A stretch of DNA of 64,000 bases from CAYUMU01 sp964445985 (GTDB lineage Bacteria; Planctomycetota; Planctomycetia; Pirellulales; S012-138): assembly GCA_964445985.1 (NCBI GenBank), contig CAYUMU010000015.1:27505-91504 (forward strand). The letters are read 5' to 3'. Under the pieces are notes generated by a model, which made no database searches, was not told where the DNA came from, and saw only the letters and a list, made by a program, of their open reading frames with translations. Below, piece by piece: positions 1 to 9,336 of this stretch (positions are counted from its first letter, which is position 1; every line of letters begins with the position of its first letter). A program made the translations under genes and the position numbers.

Positions 1-251
1 CCGATCGCTTTCGCCACGACGTTTGCTACTTTATGGCCGCGCCCGACGAGCCCGGCGTGCCGCCGCTGGGACCGGGCGAATACTGGATTCATCGAGCCCA
101 AGCGCAAACCTGGTTAGACGATGGCGTGCTGACCATCATTTCGCCCCTCGATAGCGAACACCCGGCCGAGGTGGAGTTTTCCGAGGAACAAGAGGCCTGG
201 CTGGAATGGCTGGTCGCCCACGATGTGCAACACGTCAAAATCGTGGGCTAG
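1..251 (+). CDS. Conserved-looking hypothetical protein, C-terminal part (5' end outside window)
   Basis: The reading frame is open to the left window edge: codons before the first in-window Met read DRFRHDVCYF, so the gene starts upstream and only its last 82 or so residues are visible. The visible part is acidic and tryptophan-rich, with a C-terminal stretch containing EEQEAWLEWLVAH, and looks like a compact globular domain. No signal peptide, membrane segment or catalytic motif can be seen. I do not recognise the family. The composition and codon use match the neighbouring high-GC genes, which supports a real gene rather than a chance frame. Confidence 0.6.
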   Translation, partial: DRFRHDVCYFMAAPDEPGVPPLGPGEYWIHRAQAQTWLDDGVLTIISPLDSEHPAEVEFSEEQEAWLEWLVAHDVQHVKIVG

Positions 252-494
252 TCGGCCGAGGCCCTTTTTGTAACGGCGTTTCCCGGCAGAGAAGCCCCCT
301 GGGCAAAGTCACCCCAACTGAACCAGGGATTCGTCCGTAGCAAGAACCGTGGTACTTCCGCTGGGCAAAATAGTTGACACCAGGGATGGGAGTCATTAAT
401 ATGCTGCAAGTGAGACTGAGTCTCAACACATGCCTTTGGCTGCGGAACAGCTGATTGGCCCCCCCTTCATTCCCGCCTGGTTTGCGTCACGCCC

Positions 495-836
495 ATGAAT
501 GAACAACCCGTGCTGGCTGTGTTGCCCGGCGCCAATGAGCGCGAGCGGTTGGTCCTGCTGATGTCGGGCACGCCCGGCGCCGCGCTGGAATTGGTCCAAC
601 AATCGTGGTCGGAATCGACCGGCTGGTACACGCAAACTTCGTTGGAAATGACGGGCGAGCAGGTGGCGTTGCTACGCAATTCGCTGGGCCGGGTGAGCGG
701 CGCCAATCGCATTGCCACTTCGGCCCCCGCACAAAGCCCTACCAAGGGCCGCGCTGCTGCCGGCTCTGGCAAGCGGGTGGAAGCCGGTCCTGCCGTGCTG
801 TCGCTGTGCGACTTCCGCCGGGCCGAATCGGCCTAA
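495..836 (+). CDS. Small hypothetical protein (113 aa)
   Basis: A 113-residue protein with an ordered-looking N-terminal two thirds (residues 1-72, with LVLLMSGTPGAALELVQQSW) and a low-complexity Ala/Gly/Ser linker before the C-terminus. There is no signal peptide or transmembrane segment. No clear Shine-Dalgarno precedes the ATG. The sequence reads like a real soluble domain and the third-position GC bias is normal, but I do not recognise the family and propose no function. It converges on the ferritin-like gene; a hairpin lies between them. Confidence 0.55.
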   Translation: MNEQPVLAVLPGANERERLVLLMSGTPGAALELVQQSWSESTGWYTQTSLEMTGEQVALLRNSLGRVSGANRIATSAPAQSPTKGRAAAGSGKRVEAGPAVLSLCDFRRAESA

Positions 837-848
837 AGCATCCGAGCA

Positions 849-887
849 GAGGGCTTAACCTGGCTGTTAGCTGGGGAGCAAGCCCTC
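849..887. terminator. Hairpin between convergent genes
   Basis: GAGGGCTT at 849-856 pairs perfectly with AAGCCCTC at 880-887 around a 23-nt loop, exactly in the gap between two convergent genes. There is no T-run on either side, so it is only a candidate bidirectional terminator. Confidence 0.3.
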
Positions 888-915
888 CACTCGACGAGTT
901 GCCACGGGTTCAACC

Positions 916-1374
916 TCAACCCGTCTTGCTCTTTTTGCGGCCTTCGGCGCCGGCGGCCGTGGCGCCTTCTTGAATGATCTTCTGTAGTTGATCCACGCCG
1001 TCTTGCTCTTCGAGCAAAATGTCTTCCAGCAGCACCACCAGCGGACGGTTGCCTTCGGCCAGGGCCAGGGCTTCCAGGTAGTGCTTCACGGCGGTTTGCT
1101 CAAACTCCAGGGCGTGCTCTAGCATGCCGTGAACGTCGTCGCCCACTTGCACCTTGTTGCGCTCCAGGGTGGGCACGCCGCCCAGGGCCACGATCTTATC
1201 GCCCACGCGTTGGGCGTGGCCGTAGCTCTCCTTGGCGCTGTCGAAGAACATTTCGGAGTAGGTTTCACGCCACAGGCCGCGGATCATGAAGCCTTGTTGG
1301 CTGTATTGGGCCACGCCTGTCCATTCGTGCGACAGGCACATATTGAGCTTGGCAATGAGCTTTTCGTTATTCAT
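916..1374 (-). CDS. bfr: Bacterioferritin-like diiron protein
   Basis: A ferritin-like four-helix protein of 152 residues, about the usual bacterioferritin length, expected to store iron or detoxify peroxide in the cytoplasm. Visible ligand positions are Glu17 (SHEW), Glu49 and His53 (ESYGH) and Glu92 (EFEQ). In helix 4 the usual E-E-x-H reads EEQD at 122-125, so the expected His ligand is replaced by Asp125. This could weaken the ferroxidase centre. The C-terminus is a basic tail (GRKKSKTG). An AGGAG Shine-Dalgarno lies 9 nt before the ATG. The gene is monocistronic and convergent with its left neighbour. The family call is firm; enzymatic competence is uncertain. Confidence 0.85.
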   Translation of the reverse strand: MNNEKLIAKLNMCLSHEWTGVAQYSQQGFMIRGLWRETYSEMFFDSAKESYGHAQRVGDKIVALGGVPTLERNKVQVGDDVHGMLEHALEFEQTAVKHYLEALALAEGNRPLVVLLEDILLEEQDGVDQLQKIIQEGATAAGAEGRKKSKTG

Positions 1375-1865
1375 CGGGGAAAACTCCTGAAATGACCGGA
1401 GAGAAATTGCACTGGCGATTCGCGGTGGTTGGTCAGCGCCGGAATCTTAGAACCCCCCATCGGCTTTGCAAAGCCCGAATTTTAGAGTTTTATACCCCAA
1501 ACCCCGTATTGAGAAAGGTTTACAACACCAAGCCCGCGACCGTTGCCACCGTGCCCTCCCCGCGATCGGCATTCAAGGCAGTTTTCCGTCTATTTGAGAC
1601 CTGTTTCAGCCCCAAACGCCACAAAATGCTCGATTGGGGCTCGGCAAAAGAATTTGCCGGAAGTCTCCCCAACTGGAGGTGGAAACGCGTGTCCGCGCGC
1701 GAAGAATGCCGCGAGCCAGCACTAAGAATTAGGGCGCGTCGAATAATAACTTCCGCACATAGTCGCCTTTCGCTCCGCGAAAGCCGACATGATTTCTCGT
1801 GCGGTCCTTAGGGAGGAGGCGTGGCGGTGCCGGACGAGAGGGGCCGGACGAGAAGGGACGGTGGA
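1375..1865. other. 491-bp intergenic region without a supported gene
   Basis: No credible coding frame was found. It contains the promoter side of the ferritin-like gene (reading left) and one copy of the CTTTCGC/GCGAAAG palindrome at 1767-1783. Nothing else is recognised. Confidence 0.6.
1761..1784 (+). repeat. Interspersed palindrome family A, copy 1
   Basis: AGTCGC followed by a perfect hairpin CTTTCGC-TCC-GCGAAAG (stem 1767-1783, 7 bp, 3-nt loop). A copy in the opposite orientation lies at 44885-44909, sharing both the stem and the flanking AGTCGC, and a decayed copy lies at 51402-51420. Confidence 0.65.
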
Positions 1866-2288
1866 TTATTCCAGGTTTTGCAGTCGTGCCCGCAGTTCGG
1901 CCTTGGTGGCGCCGCCGATCATCGAGTCTTGAACCTGGCCATCTTTGAAGAACAGGAAGGCGGGGATGGATGAAACCTTATACTCCCGCGCCAATTCCGC
2001 TTGGCTATCGATATCCACCTTGCCAAACACAAAGCGACCCTGGGTTTCGCCCGCCAGGGCATCCACCACCGGCGACATTTGCTTGCACGGCCGACACCAG
2101 GTGGCCCAGAAATCCACCATCACGGGCTTGTCCGATTCGAGCACCTGTTCTTGAAAGTTGTCGACCGTTAGTTCCACCACGTGCTCGCCGCCGGCGGCCA
2201 GCGGGGCCGGCATTTCTGCCCGATTTTGCAGGGAGTCGCAGCCGGCGACGAGCGCAACCAACACCGTCAACAGGGCAAAACGCTTCAT
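1866..2288 (-). CDS. Thioredoxin-domain lipoprotein
   Basis: A 140-residue thioredoxin fold with a lipoprotein signal: hydrophobic residues 4-15, lipobox LVAGC with Cys17 as the lipid-bearing residue. The redox motif WCRPC lies at 64-68 in the canonical context MVDFWATWC, and the cis-proline is in SSIPAF. The protein is therefore expected to be an envelope-tethered thiol-disulfide oxidoreductase or reductant, unlike the cytoplasmic TrxA it resembles. An AAGGAAG Shine-Dalgarno lies just upstream of the ATG. It has no operon partner; the putative nuclease gene ends 245 bp upstream. Confidence 0.9.
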   Translation of the reverse strand: MKRFALLTVLVALVAGCDSLQNRAEMPAPLAAGGEHVVELTVDNFQEQVLESDKPVMVDFWATWCRPCKQMSPVVDALAGETQGRFVFGKVDIDSQAELAREYKVSSIPAFLFFKDGQVQDSMIGGATKAELRARLQNLE

Positions 2289-2533
2289 GGCGATCTTCCT
2301 TTACATAATCGGGGGCGGAAAGCCGGCAATCGCCGCGCGGCATACCCAACCGGAATGACGCGACATGAAACACGCCACCACGCGGCAGCCAACTCTCTTG
2401 ACCTACTCCCATGGTACTTCGCTCGCACTTGGGCAATCTGTGCGAAAACATACCCGGAGGAGATCAAAACCCACAATGCCGCTTCGAAGCCCAAAACACC
2501 AATGCGTGGGGAGAATTCTCGAAATTGCCCACA

Positions 2534-3247
2534 TCAGATGACGTTGCGTGAACGCGATTGCGTTCCGTTGTCAGTCATTTCGACCCAAAGGTGGGTCAAT
2601 TCGATCTCATCAGTATCGCTGTCGACTCGGACGTGACGAGACGAACAAATGGCTACTCGCCCTACCACATCGAAAGACCAATCTCCCAGACGATCGTTCT
2701 CCTTCCATTCACCGCCATCTTTTACCAACTCGTCGATCCAAATGTTGATAGAGCTGAACCAATGCTGGGCCGAATGTTTTTGAATGTATCCGACGATTCC
2801 AGCCCGCGACATTTTTGCACCGTGCAGTCCAAGTTTAAATCGTTGGATTCCTCCAGATGCCTGCTTTCGCCCTGTCACGTACTCGCGTTCACGATCACTT
2901 GCAGGGGCGGGCAATCGCTTCCCTTCTAGAACGAGAATCGGATCGTAGATTGAATAGGTACGGCCCTCAATGATGCCCGGCTCCGCTAGAAGTGCCGACA
3001 AATCCACGCGTCGCCGACCGGCCTGTCGTTCCTCGTGGTGAAAATAAACCATCTGAAATTGTACTCGGGCTGCGGCGTTCAGATGCTTACACAATTGGTC
3101 ATTGAGTTTCTCTTCAGCAATCGCAGCTTCCCGATCTGGATCGTCCCTCCATCTTGGCAACTGCGATTGAACAAACTGCAATGTCTTCAGGACCGTGGTG
3201 TCGGGCGAAATCCCTTTCGTAATCTGCCCGTGAATCTGATTGCTCAC
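2534..3247 (-). CDS. Putative PD-(D/E)XK-type nuclease partner of the adjacent methyltransferase
   Basis: A 237-residue soluble protein of unknown family. The pattern Glu45/Glu46 in an amphipathic helix, Asp82 in RRRVDLSALL, and Glu108-Gly-Lys110 in ILVLEGKRL fits the E...D...ExK core of the PD-(D/E)XK nuclease fold, the ExK lying in a hydrophobic beta strand as expected. It starts with GTG only 2 nt after the methyltransferase stop (TAA-CG-GTG), so the two are almost certainly co-expressed. Its GC is visibly lower than that of flanking genes. I infer it is the DNA-cleaving half of a restriction-modification-like pair; this rests on motif spacing and context, not a family match. Confidence 0.55.
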   Translation of the reverse strand: MSNQIHGQITKGISPDTTVLKTLQFVQSQLPRWRDDPDREAAIAEEKLNDQLCKHLNAAARVQFQMVYFHHEERQAGRRRVDLSALLAEPGIIEGRTYSIYDPILVLEGKRLPAPASDREREYVTGRKQASGGIQRFKLGLHGAKMSRAGIVGYIQKHSAQHWFSSINIWIDELVKDGGEWKENDRLGDWSFDVVGRVAICSSRHVRVDSDTDEIELTHLWVEMTDNGTQSRSRNVI

Positions 3248-3249
3248 CG

Positions 3250-6057
3250 TTAGTACCCCTGCCTTCGTAGCTCAATGAGCGTATCATCGGCGTCGCGAAT
3301 CGCCGTCGATTTAATCCAATACCTCAAGCGATTGGGCTTGACGATGAACACCACGTTGTCGTGATAATATCGAACGATCCGAACTGTTCTGAGAGTGTCG
3401 CGAGAATTGTCGAACACAAGTTTTCGTAACTGCTCTTCGCAATCTGACCCCAGCCATTCGATGGCTGGTTCCTCGCCAAAGAAAAACGGCTGGCAGATGA
3501 GTCCATCGAGAAACACCGGTTCGCTTGCCCGAAGATTATCGTAGATGCTGCCGAGCATCTGGCAGTAAAGAGCGGAGTAGGCCGCCAGAACGTCGGTGTC
3601 AGCGGTCTTCCGCAGAAGTTTAGAATTCTGTCCAAGCCGGACGAACTCGGTGAAGTAATTAAGTGTGTCATCGGCGAGCACGGATTCCCAATCGGTGAGT
3701 TCCAAATCGGATTCGTCTTCGGGAAATGGAAGAGCCACGATATCACTTTTCAGCAGCGCGGTTGCTTTGCCAACGAGCGATTGTGAACCATTTATGGCAG
3801 CGGCGAATCGAAGAAGCTCACGATGTGAACGAATCCTTTGGAAGAAGTCGTGAAGATCGGACGCCTCTCCTGGTGGTGCGAGAATCCCTACGATCTTGTC
3901 TTTGTAAGCCAAGGCCGTCTCATCCCAAAACGCGATGGGCAATGATTCGTGTTCTTTTATCAACACCATCGGTGGCTGGTACATTGCTGCTTGTCGTGGA
4001 GCCTCGAAGTGCGTTTCGTTAACTGTGGATATCGCGTCGGCGCTGAATCCATTGTCTTTTAGTTCACTTGTTGGAAGGAGTGGCAGGCCAGTTAAATAGT
4101 CGGCTTCGTGTTTTTTGTTGCCAACAATGAAGCCTTCCCCCATCAGCCAACCTTTCTCTTGAACGAACTGGCGCAGGCTACGCAACGAACAGAGCCGTGA
4201 AGCCAGCATGCCCAACCGGCCGCCTCCCAGCAGGTTGGCTCGGGCGGCCCGTGGATTCGCGGTCACTTCGTCAATGGTCAATTGGTAACGATCGTAATGA
4301 TCGAGTTCAAATCCGATCTGTTGAGTTGCTTCGTAGGTACGACGAAACGTGAGTTGCTGAATCGGCTTTTCGGCTTCACTGCCTAAGATTACAGCCACTA
4401 TCTTCGTGTCCGCACCGGCGCCGCTGAACAACGCCCGAATCGAGGTGAAGTCCAGGATCGTGTGCCAACGTCGAGTCCGCGCAAGAGAACTGCGAAAGGC
4501 GTGCGATTGGAGGTTATACAGAAACCCGGATGGCTGGATCAAACAAAGTTGACCATCTTTGGTCAGAAACCGCACACAGCGGTCAAGAAACAGATATGCG
4601 ATTTGTTTGTCCGGAATGCTTCCTTCATTGGCGGAGCGTTCCGTGCTGACTCGCCGGGCCGGTTCGGAGAAATCCGACTCAAAGGGCGGGTTGCCCACGA
4701 TGATGTCAAAGGGGCCGAGCGAATGTCCTTCACCTGCACCATCTGTCGGCCGACAGTCAAAAAAGTCCGCTTCCAACAAGTTGCGGTCGCGAAGCCGGTC
4801 AAACTTCAGGTCGTTCCAGATCACGTTCGGTTGCAAGCAGTCGCACACCGCCAGCGAAAGGCTAAACGCCGACAAATCCACCGCACTGGAATCGAGCTCA
4901 ATGCCGAATATCTGCTCGCGAAGAATCGACTTCAGCTCCTCGACATCCGGCGACATACTCCGTCGGGCAGCGACAAGGCGGCGGAAGGCTCCCACCAGAA
5001 ACACACCCGACCCACAGGACGGATCGAGAACTCGCTCATAGCCAGTCAGGTGATCCCAAGGCATGACGAAGTCCAGCAACAATGCTGCCAGAAAGGGCGG
5101 CGTGTAGACCGCCGTGCTGCCCTGCACGAATCGCTGATAAAGGTGGCTAATGACTTCGACGGGAAGGTGAGCAAACGAAAACGGAGCCCAAAGGTAACGT
5201 TGCTTATCGACTGTCTTCGCTTCGACAAGCGTCGCAAAATTACGAAGCGCCGTTTGGGTCAGCGGAGTGTCTGCCGGTAAAGCAAACACGTCACCGTTAA
5301 ACTTATCTTCCAGCGTTCGCAGCAAACGCAACACGCTCTCTGGTTCGCCACCCTTCAGCACGTCAAAGAAGCTCCGCGCTCCTTTATGATAGTGTCCAAA
5401 CCACGCGGGACGAGGAAACACTTGCCGGTCTTCGAGGTATTTGATCAGTACCATCAGAAGCAGCAACCGCCGCAGGGCCGGATTAGACCCACCGTCCAGA
5501 GCCTGGTCGGTATCGACGATCGCTTGAATCAAGGACTGATGAGCGGCCTTTTCATGGTCCGCCAGCGTGTGATTTCGCTGGTCTTCCCAAAATGTGCCAT
5601 CCGCAAGGCGGAACGCGGAGAACCGGCGTCTCTTTTCCAGTTCGGAATTGACCGCCGACGCAATTTTAAGTTCTTCCGCTGGCCGGTATATAAGTTCGTC
5701 GTCCTGCCAAAAGTCTGGACCACGTGCGCAACTCAGGATGTCGACTCGCGCCGGCCCAGCTACATACACAAGCGGAGCCACGCCATGCAGCCAAAGCGCG
5801 TTATGCAATTCGGCGAGCTGAGCGTTGTCTAAATGCTCATCCTCATTGGCGACAACGAAAGCAACTGCCTGGGATGAGCGGCCATCGGAGAAGCGTCGAA
5901 AGAATACATACGAAACATCATCAAAACAGGCAGCTTGTTTGACCACAGATGCTTCATCAAGCGAGAGTCCGTCCGTTGGATTTCTGGTAGACACCAGTCC
6001 ATCGATTGGAACGCCGTCAGCGTCCTCGAAATCAACGGATTTGAGACTCGCATCCAT
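3250..6057 (-). CDS. N6-adenine-type DNA methyltransferase (Eco57I-like), 935 aa
   Basis: A large class I SAM-dependent DNA methyltransferase. SAM-binding motif I is DPSCGSGVFL at 345-354, preceded by the typical YTPPFLAALLLDF segment (318-330). The catalytic motif IV is NPPF at 456-459. The first 300 residues form an unassigned N-terminal domain, and the last 400 probably hold the target-recognition region. The size suits type IIG or BREX PglX-like enzymes, though shorter than PglX. No nuclease motif is seen within this protein; the downstream small gene supplies a candidate. GC is lower than that of neighbours, suggesting transfer. The start ATG lacks a strong Shine-Dalgarno, so a slightly different start is possible. 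Confidence 0.85.
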   Translation of the reverse strand: MDASLKSVDFEDADGVPIDGLVSTRNPTDGLSLDEASVVKQAACFDDVSYVFFRRFSDGRSSQAVAFVVANEDEHLDNAQLAELHNALWLHGVAPLVYVAGPARVDILSCARGPDFWQDDELIYRPAEELKIASAVNSELEKRRRFSAFRLADGTFWEDQRNHTLADHEKAAHQSLIQAIVDTDQALDGGSNPALRRLLLLMVLIKYLEDRQVFPRPAWFGHYHKGARSFFDVLKGGEPESVLRLLRTLEDKFNGDVFALPADTPLTQTALRNFATLVEAKTVDKQRYLWAPFSFAHLPVEVISHLYQRFVQGSTAVYTPPFLAALLLDFVMPWDHLTGYERVLDPSCGSGVFLVGAFRRLVAARRSMSPDVEELKSILREQIFGIELDSSAVDLSAFSLSLAVCDCLQPNVIWNDLKFDRLRDRNLLEADFFDCRPTDGAGEGHSLGPFDIIVGNPPFESDFSEPARRVSTERSANEGSIPDKQIAYLFLDRCVRFLTKDGQLCLIQPSGFLYNLQSHAFRSSLARTRRWHTILDFTSIRALFSGAGADTKIVAVILGSEAEKPIQQLTFRRTYEATQQIGFELDHYDRYQLTIDEVTANPRAARANLLGGGRLGMLASRLCSLRSLRQFVQEKGWLMGEGFIVGNKKHEADYLTGLPLLPTSELKDNGFSADAISTVNETHFEAPRQAAMYQPPMVLIKEHESLPIAFWDETALAYKDKIVGILAPPGEASDLHDFFQRIRSHRELLRFAAAINGSQSLVGKATALLKSDIVALPFPEDESDLELTDWESVLADDTLNYFTEFVRLGQNSKLLRKTADTDVLAAYSALYCQMLGSIYDNLRASEPVFLDGLICQPFFFGEEPAIEWLGSDCEEQLRKLVFDNSRDTLRTVRIVRYYHDNVVFIVKPNRLRYWIKSTAIRDADDTLIELRRQGY

Positions 6058-6222
6058 CCTGGAAGCACCTGCAAAGCTTTGTGAGATCGCATCTTGCGAA
6101 TGATAGCAACTAGCAGAGCCCCATGCGAGACCACCTCACATTCCGCTGCAAGCCCGCCCCCCCTCCTTCGACAGCCAATAACCCAAGGCCATGAGGCGTT
6201 GACCGCGTCAGAAGGCAATCCC

Positions 6223-9200
6223 TTACCGCTCGTGCTGCGCCAGCAGCCGGTTAAAGTGCGCGCGGGTTTCGCTGGTTACCCGCTCGCAATCGGCCACCAG
6301 GGCCGTGCCGTCGGCGTAGCCGAGCTGCCCGGCCAGTTTATCGCGTTCATCGGGCTCGCTGGGCAGGTCGTCGCGGCTGCTGCCGTAGATCAGCCGCAGC
6401 CGGGCTTCCACGGTTCGCAGCATGCGATAGCTCTTGCAAAAAAAGCTGGCGTCGTCGGCCGACAGATGGCCCGCGGCGGCCAAGGCCGAAATCGCCGTAA
6501 AAATGCTGGGGGTGCGCAGCTTGGGGTTTTCGCGGCCGTACTTCAATTGCAGCAGCTGCACAATGAACTCGATATCCACCAGCCCGCCGGCCCCGCGCTT
6601 GAGATTGTGCGGCGTGACGGTTTCTTCCAGCCGGGTGCGCATTTCGCGAATCGCCATCGCGTGCTCCGGCCGGAAATCGTGGTCGAACGCCGCCTGTTCG
6701 ATCACCGCCGTGGCCGCCGCTCGGGCCGATTCGGTTCCACACACCACGCGGGCTCGGCACAGCGCCTGCCGCTCCCACAATTTGCCGTCGCCGCTGGCAT
6801 GGTACTTGGCAAACTCCGGCAGCGACATCGCGAGCGGCCCATTGCGGCCCGTGGGACGAAGGCGGGCGTCGATTTCGTACAGTCGGCCGTTGGGCCCCAA
6901 GAACGTGGCCGTTTTGATGATTTTTTGGCCCAACTGGCTGAAGAAGTGCTGGTTGGTGGTGGGCGACGCCTGGCGACTGGTCGCGACCGTGTTCCCCTCG
7001 TCTTCGTACAAGAACACGATATCGAGGTCACTATGGTAAGAAAGCTCGCCGCCGCCGAACTTGCCCAGGGCCACGATCACCATTTCGCACGGCTGGCCAG
7101 CCCGAGGCCCGCTCCCGATCTTGGGTTGCCCCAGCTTGGGAATCAGCTTTTGCCGCTCGCGTTCGGCAATTTGCTCCAGGCACACCAGGGCGACATCGCT
7201 CAACGCCCCGGTGGTCGAAATCACGTCTTCCTTGCCGAGAATGTCGCGAACCCCCACCCGCAGCAATTGGGCATTCTTGAACGAGTGCAGAATGGGATCG
7301 ACGTCTTCGGCAGCCCGACACAGTTCGGCGAGCGTGGCCCTCAACGTGGTCAGCTTGGGCAGCTTGTCGAGCATCAGGCTGTCGAGCAGTTCATCGATCA
7401 TGCCGGGGTTGCTGACGAGAATGCCCGACACGAACGAACTGGTGGCGCACAGTTCCACATACAAATGCAGGCTGGGCGGATTGAAGCTGAACAACTCCCA
7501 CAACGCCCCCTTGCCGCCGAGGCTGTCGCTCACCTTTTCCAGGCTGACGAGCGTGGCGTCGGGGTCGGGCGTTTGCGAAATGGCCCGCAGCAGCGCCGGG
7601 GCGATCGCCGCCAAAAAATGCCGGCAGCGGCGGGTGGATAAAAACGGAATCCGCTCGGTGGCCAAGGCTTGCAGGTTCTCATACGCCTTGCGGGTTTCGC
7701 GAAAACCATACCGGCTGAGCACCTGCTCAATTTGCTCGGGGCCTGGGTCGGGGTCGAGAATGAGATCGACCTCGGGCCGCGATTCGTCGTCATCGTGAAA
7801 AGCGTCGTGCAGCAGGTGATTGAGAATCTTGCGGTTCTCATCGGTAATTCGGCGGTGATCGTTGCGGAAGGCTTCCATCGCCGAAGGGCCGCCCGGCTTG
7901 TCGGCGTAGCCCAAGCGAATGGCCAGCTTTTGCAATTCCTCGGCTTCTTCTGGCAGGCGGTGCGTTTGCAGGTCGAACATGATCTGCAAGCGGTGCTCAA
8001 TGTTTCGCAGCAAGCGATAGTTGCCCTCGAGCAGGCTGCGTTCTTGATGCGTGATGCAGCCAATGCGTTCCAGCTGAACGAGCGCCTGGAGCGTATTGCC
8101 GGTTTGCAGTTGCGGGGCCTCGCAGCCGTGCAGCAGTTGCAAGAACTGGATGGTGAATTCGATATCGCGGATGCCGCCGTGGCCCGTTTTCACATCGCGA
8201 TGGTCGGCCCGGTCTTTGATGGTGCGCTGTTCGATCCGCCGCTTCAGAGCCTTGATGCCGGTGATATCGGCCAGGCCCAAGTAGCGGCGATAAATCCAAG
8301 GCTGCAACCGGTCGAGGAATTCCTGGCCCAGGTCAAGGTCGCCCGCCACGGGCCGGGCTTTCACAAACGCCTGCCGTTCCCAGGTGCGGCCTTTTTTATC
8401 GTAATACTGCAGAGCCAGGGCAAAGTCGTGCACGATGGGGCTTTGGTTGCCGTTGGGACGCAGCCGCAAATCCACCCGATAGGCAGCGCCAGTATCGGTG
8501 GGCATGGTCAGCATTTGCACCACCTCGCGCACCAGCCGCTGGAAGTATTCGTAATTGCTGATCGAGCGCGGGCCGTCGGTGTTGCCCTCGCCGTCGTACA
8601 GGCAGATCAGGTCGATGTCGCTGGAATAGTTCAGCTCGGTTCCGCCCAGCTTGCCCATGCCGAGGATGACAAACCGCGCCGGTTTTCCGCCAGCCGCCTT
8701 GGGTTCGCCGCGGGTTTCGCGCAGTTTGCGGCGGGCAGCGAATACCGCGCCTTCCAAAATGGCGTCGGCCAGGAACGAAATCTGTTCGGTGACCACCTTG
8801 AGGTCTTGGCCGCGAATCAAGTCACCGTAGGCAATCCGTAGCGTTTCACGCCGCTTGAGCCGGCGGAGGGCCGACATCACGGCCGCGTCGCCGGTCAGGG
8901 CTTGCACCTCGGCGCGGAACTCGGCGACCAAAGCCTCGCGGCTCACCGGGCGCCCCTCGGTAGCCCGCAGCAGATCGTAGCTTTCGGAATCGGTTACGAG
9001 CACGTCGCTGAGATGCTGGCTGGTCGAGAAAATTCGCAGCAAGATCGGCAGGGCTTCGGTATCGCGTTCGAACAACGCCGCCAGGCTGAGCGGACTGCGA
9101 GTGGCCTCGACAAACCGCTCCAGGTTGTTGAGCGCCATGTCGGGGTCGCTCAGCGGCGGCAAATGCTCGGCCAACTGGTCGCAGATCACGGCCATCAGGT

Positions 9201-9336
9201 CCAGGGTGATGCCGCTGGCGGCCATCCGTACGATGTTCGCGTGAGCCCGAAGGGTGTCTTTGATTCCCCACGAGGAGAAGAGAGCCCGGCCGCCTTCCCG
9301 GTCGTCAAGAAGGCGTTCTACGTCAAGCGTTTGCAT
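6223..9336 (-). CDS. glnE: Bifunctional glutamine synthetase adenylyltransferase/adenylyl-removing enzyme
   Basis: GlnE adenylylates and deadenylylates glutamine synthetase in response to PII signals, controlling nitrogen assimilation in the cytoplasm. Both nucleotidyltransferase domains are visible: GMGKLGG at 226-232 followed by SSDID (238-242), and a second copy ALGKFGG near residue 757 followed by HSDLD. The length, 1037 aa, is slightly above the 946 of E. coli, typical for the family. The duplicated GK(L/F)GG-x(6)-SD(I/L)D pattern makes the call firm. It stands alone, with the methyltransferase cassette 165 bp downstream. No glnA or glnB is in the window. Confidence 0.97.
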   Translation of the reverse strand: MQTLDVERLLDDREGGRALFSSWGIKDTLRAHANIVRMAASGITLDLMAVICDQLAEHLPPLSDPDMALNNLERFVEATRSPLSLAALFERDTEALPILLRIFSTSQHLSDVLVTDSESYDLLRATEGRPVSREALVAEFRAEVQALTGDAAVMSALRRLKRRETLRIAYGDLIRGQDLKVVTEQISFLADAILEGAVFAARRKLRETRGEPKAAGGKPARFVILGMGKLGGTELNYSSDIDLICLYDGEGNTDGPRSISNYEYFQRLVREVVQMLTMPTDTGAAYRVDLRLRPNGNQSPIVHDFALALQYYDKKGRTWERQAFVKARPVAGDLDLGQEFLDRLQPWIYRRYLGLADITGIKALKRRIEQRTIKDRADHRDVKTGHGGIRDIEFTIQFLQLLHGCEAPQLQTGNTLQALVQLERIGCITHQERSLLEGNYRLLRNIEHRLQIMFDLQTHRLPEEAEELQKLAIRLGYADKPGGPSAMEAFRNDHRRITDENRKILNHLLHDAFHDDDESRPEVDLILDPDPGPEQIEQVLSRYGFRETRKAYENLQALATERIPFLSTRRCRHFLAAIAPALLRAISQTPDPDATLVSLEKVSDSLGGKGALWELFSFNPPSLHLYVELCATSSFVSGILVSNPGMIDELLDSLMLDKLPKLTTLRATLAELCRAAEDVDPILHSFKNAQLLRVGVRDILGKEDVISTTGALSDVALVCLEQIAERERQKLIPKLGQPKIGSGPRAGQPCEMVIVALGKFGGGELSYHSDLDIVFLYEDEGNTVATSRQASPTTNQHFFSQLGQKIIKTATFLGPNGRLYEIDARLRPTGRNGPLAMSLPEFAKYHASGDGKLWERQALCRARVVCGTESARAAATAVIEQAAFDHDFRPEHAMAIREMRTRLEETVTPHNLKRGAGGLVDIEFIVQLLQLKYGRENPKLRTPSIFTAISALAAAGHLSADDASFFCKSYRMLRTVEARLRLIYGSSRDDLPSEPDERDKLAGQLGYADGTALVADCERVTSETRAHFNRLLAQHER

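Noticed and set aside
6094..7641. 515-codon frame antisense to glnE
   Set aside because: Long antisense frames are expected opposite high-GC genes; glnE on the other strand has two intact catalytic domains here.
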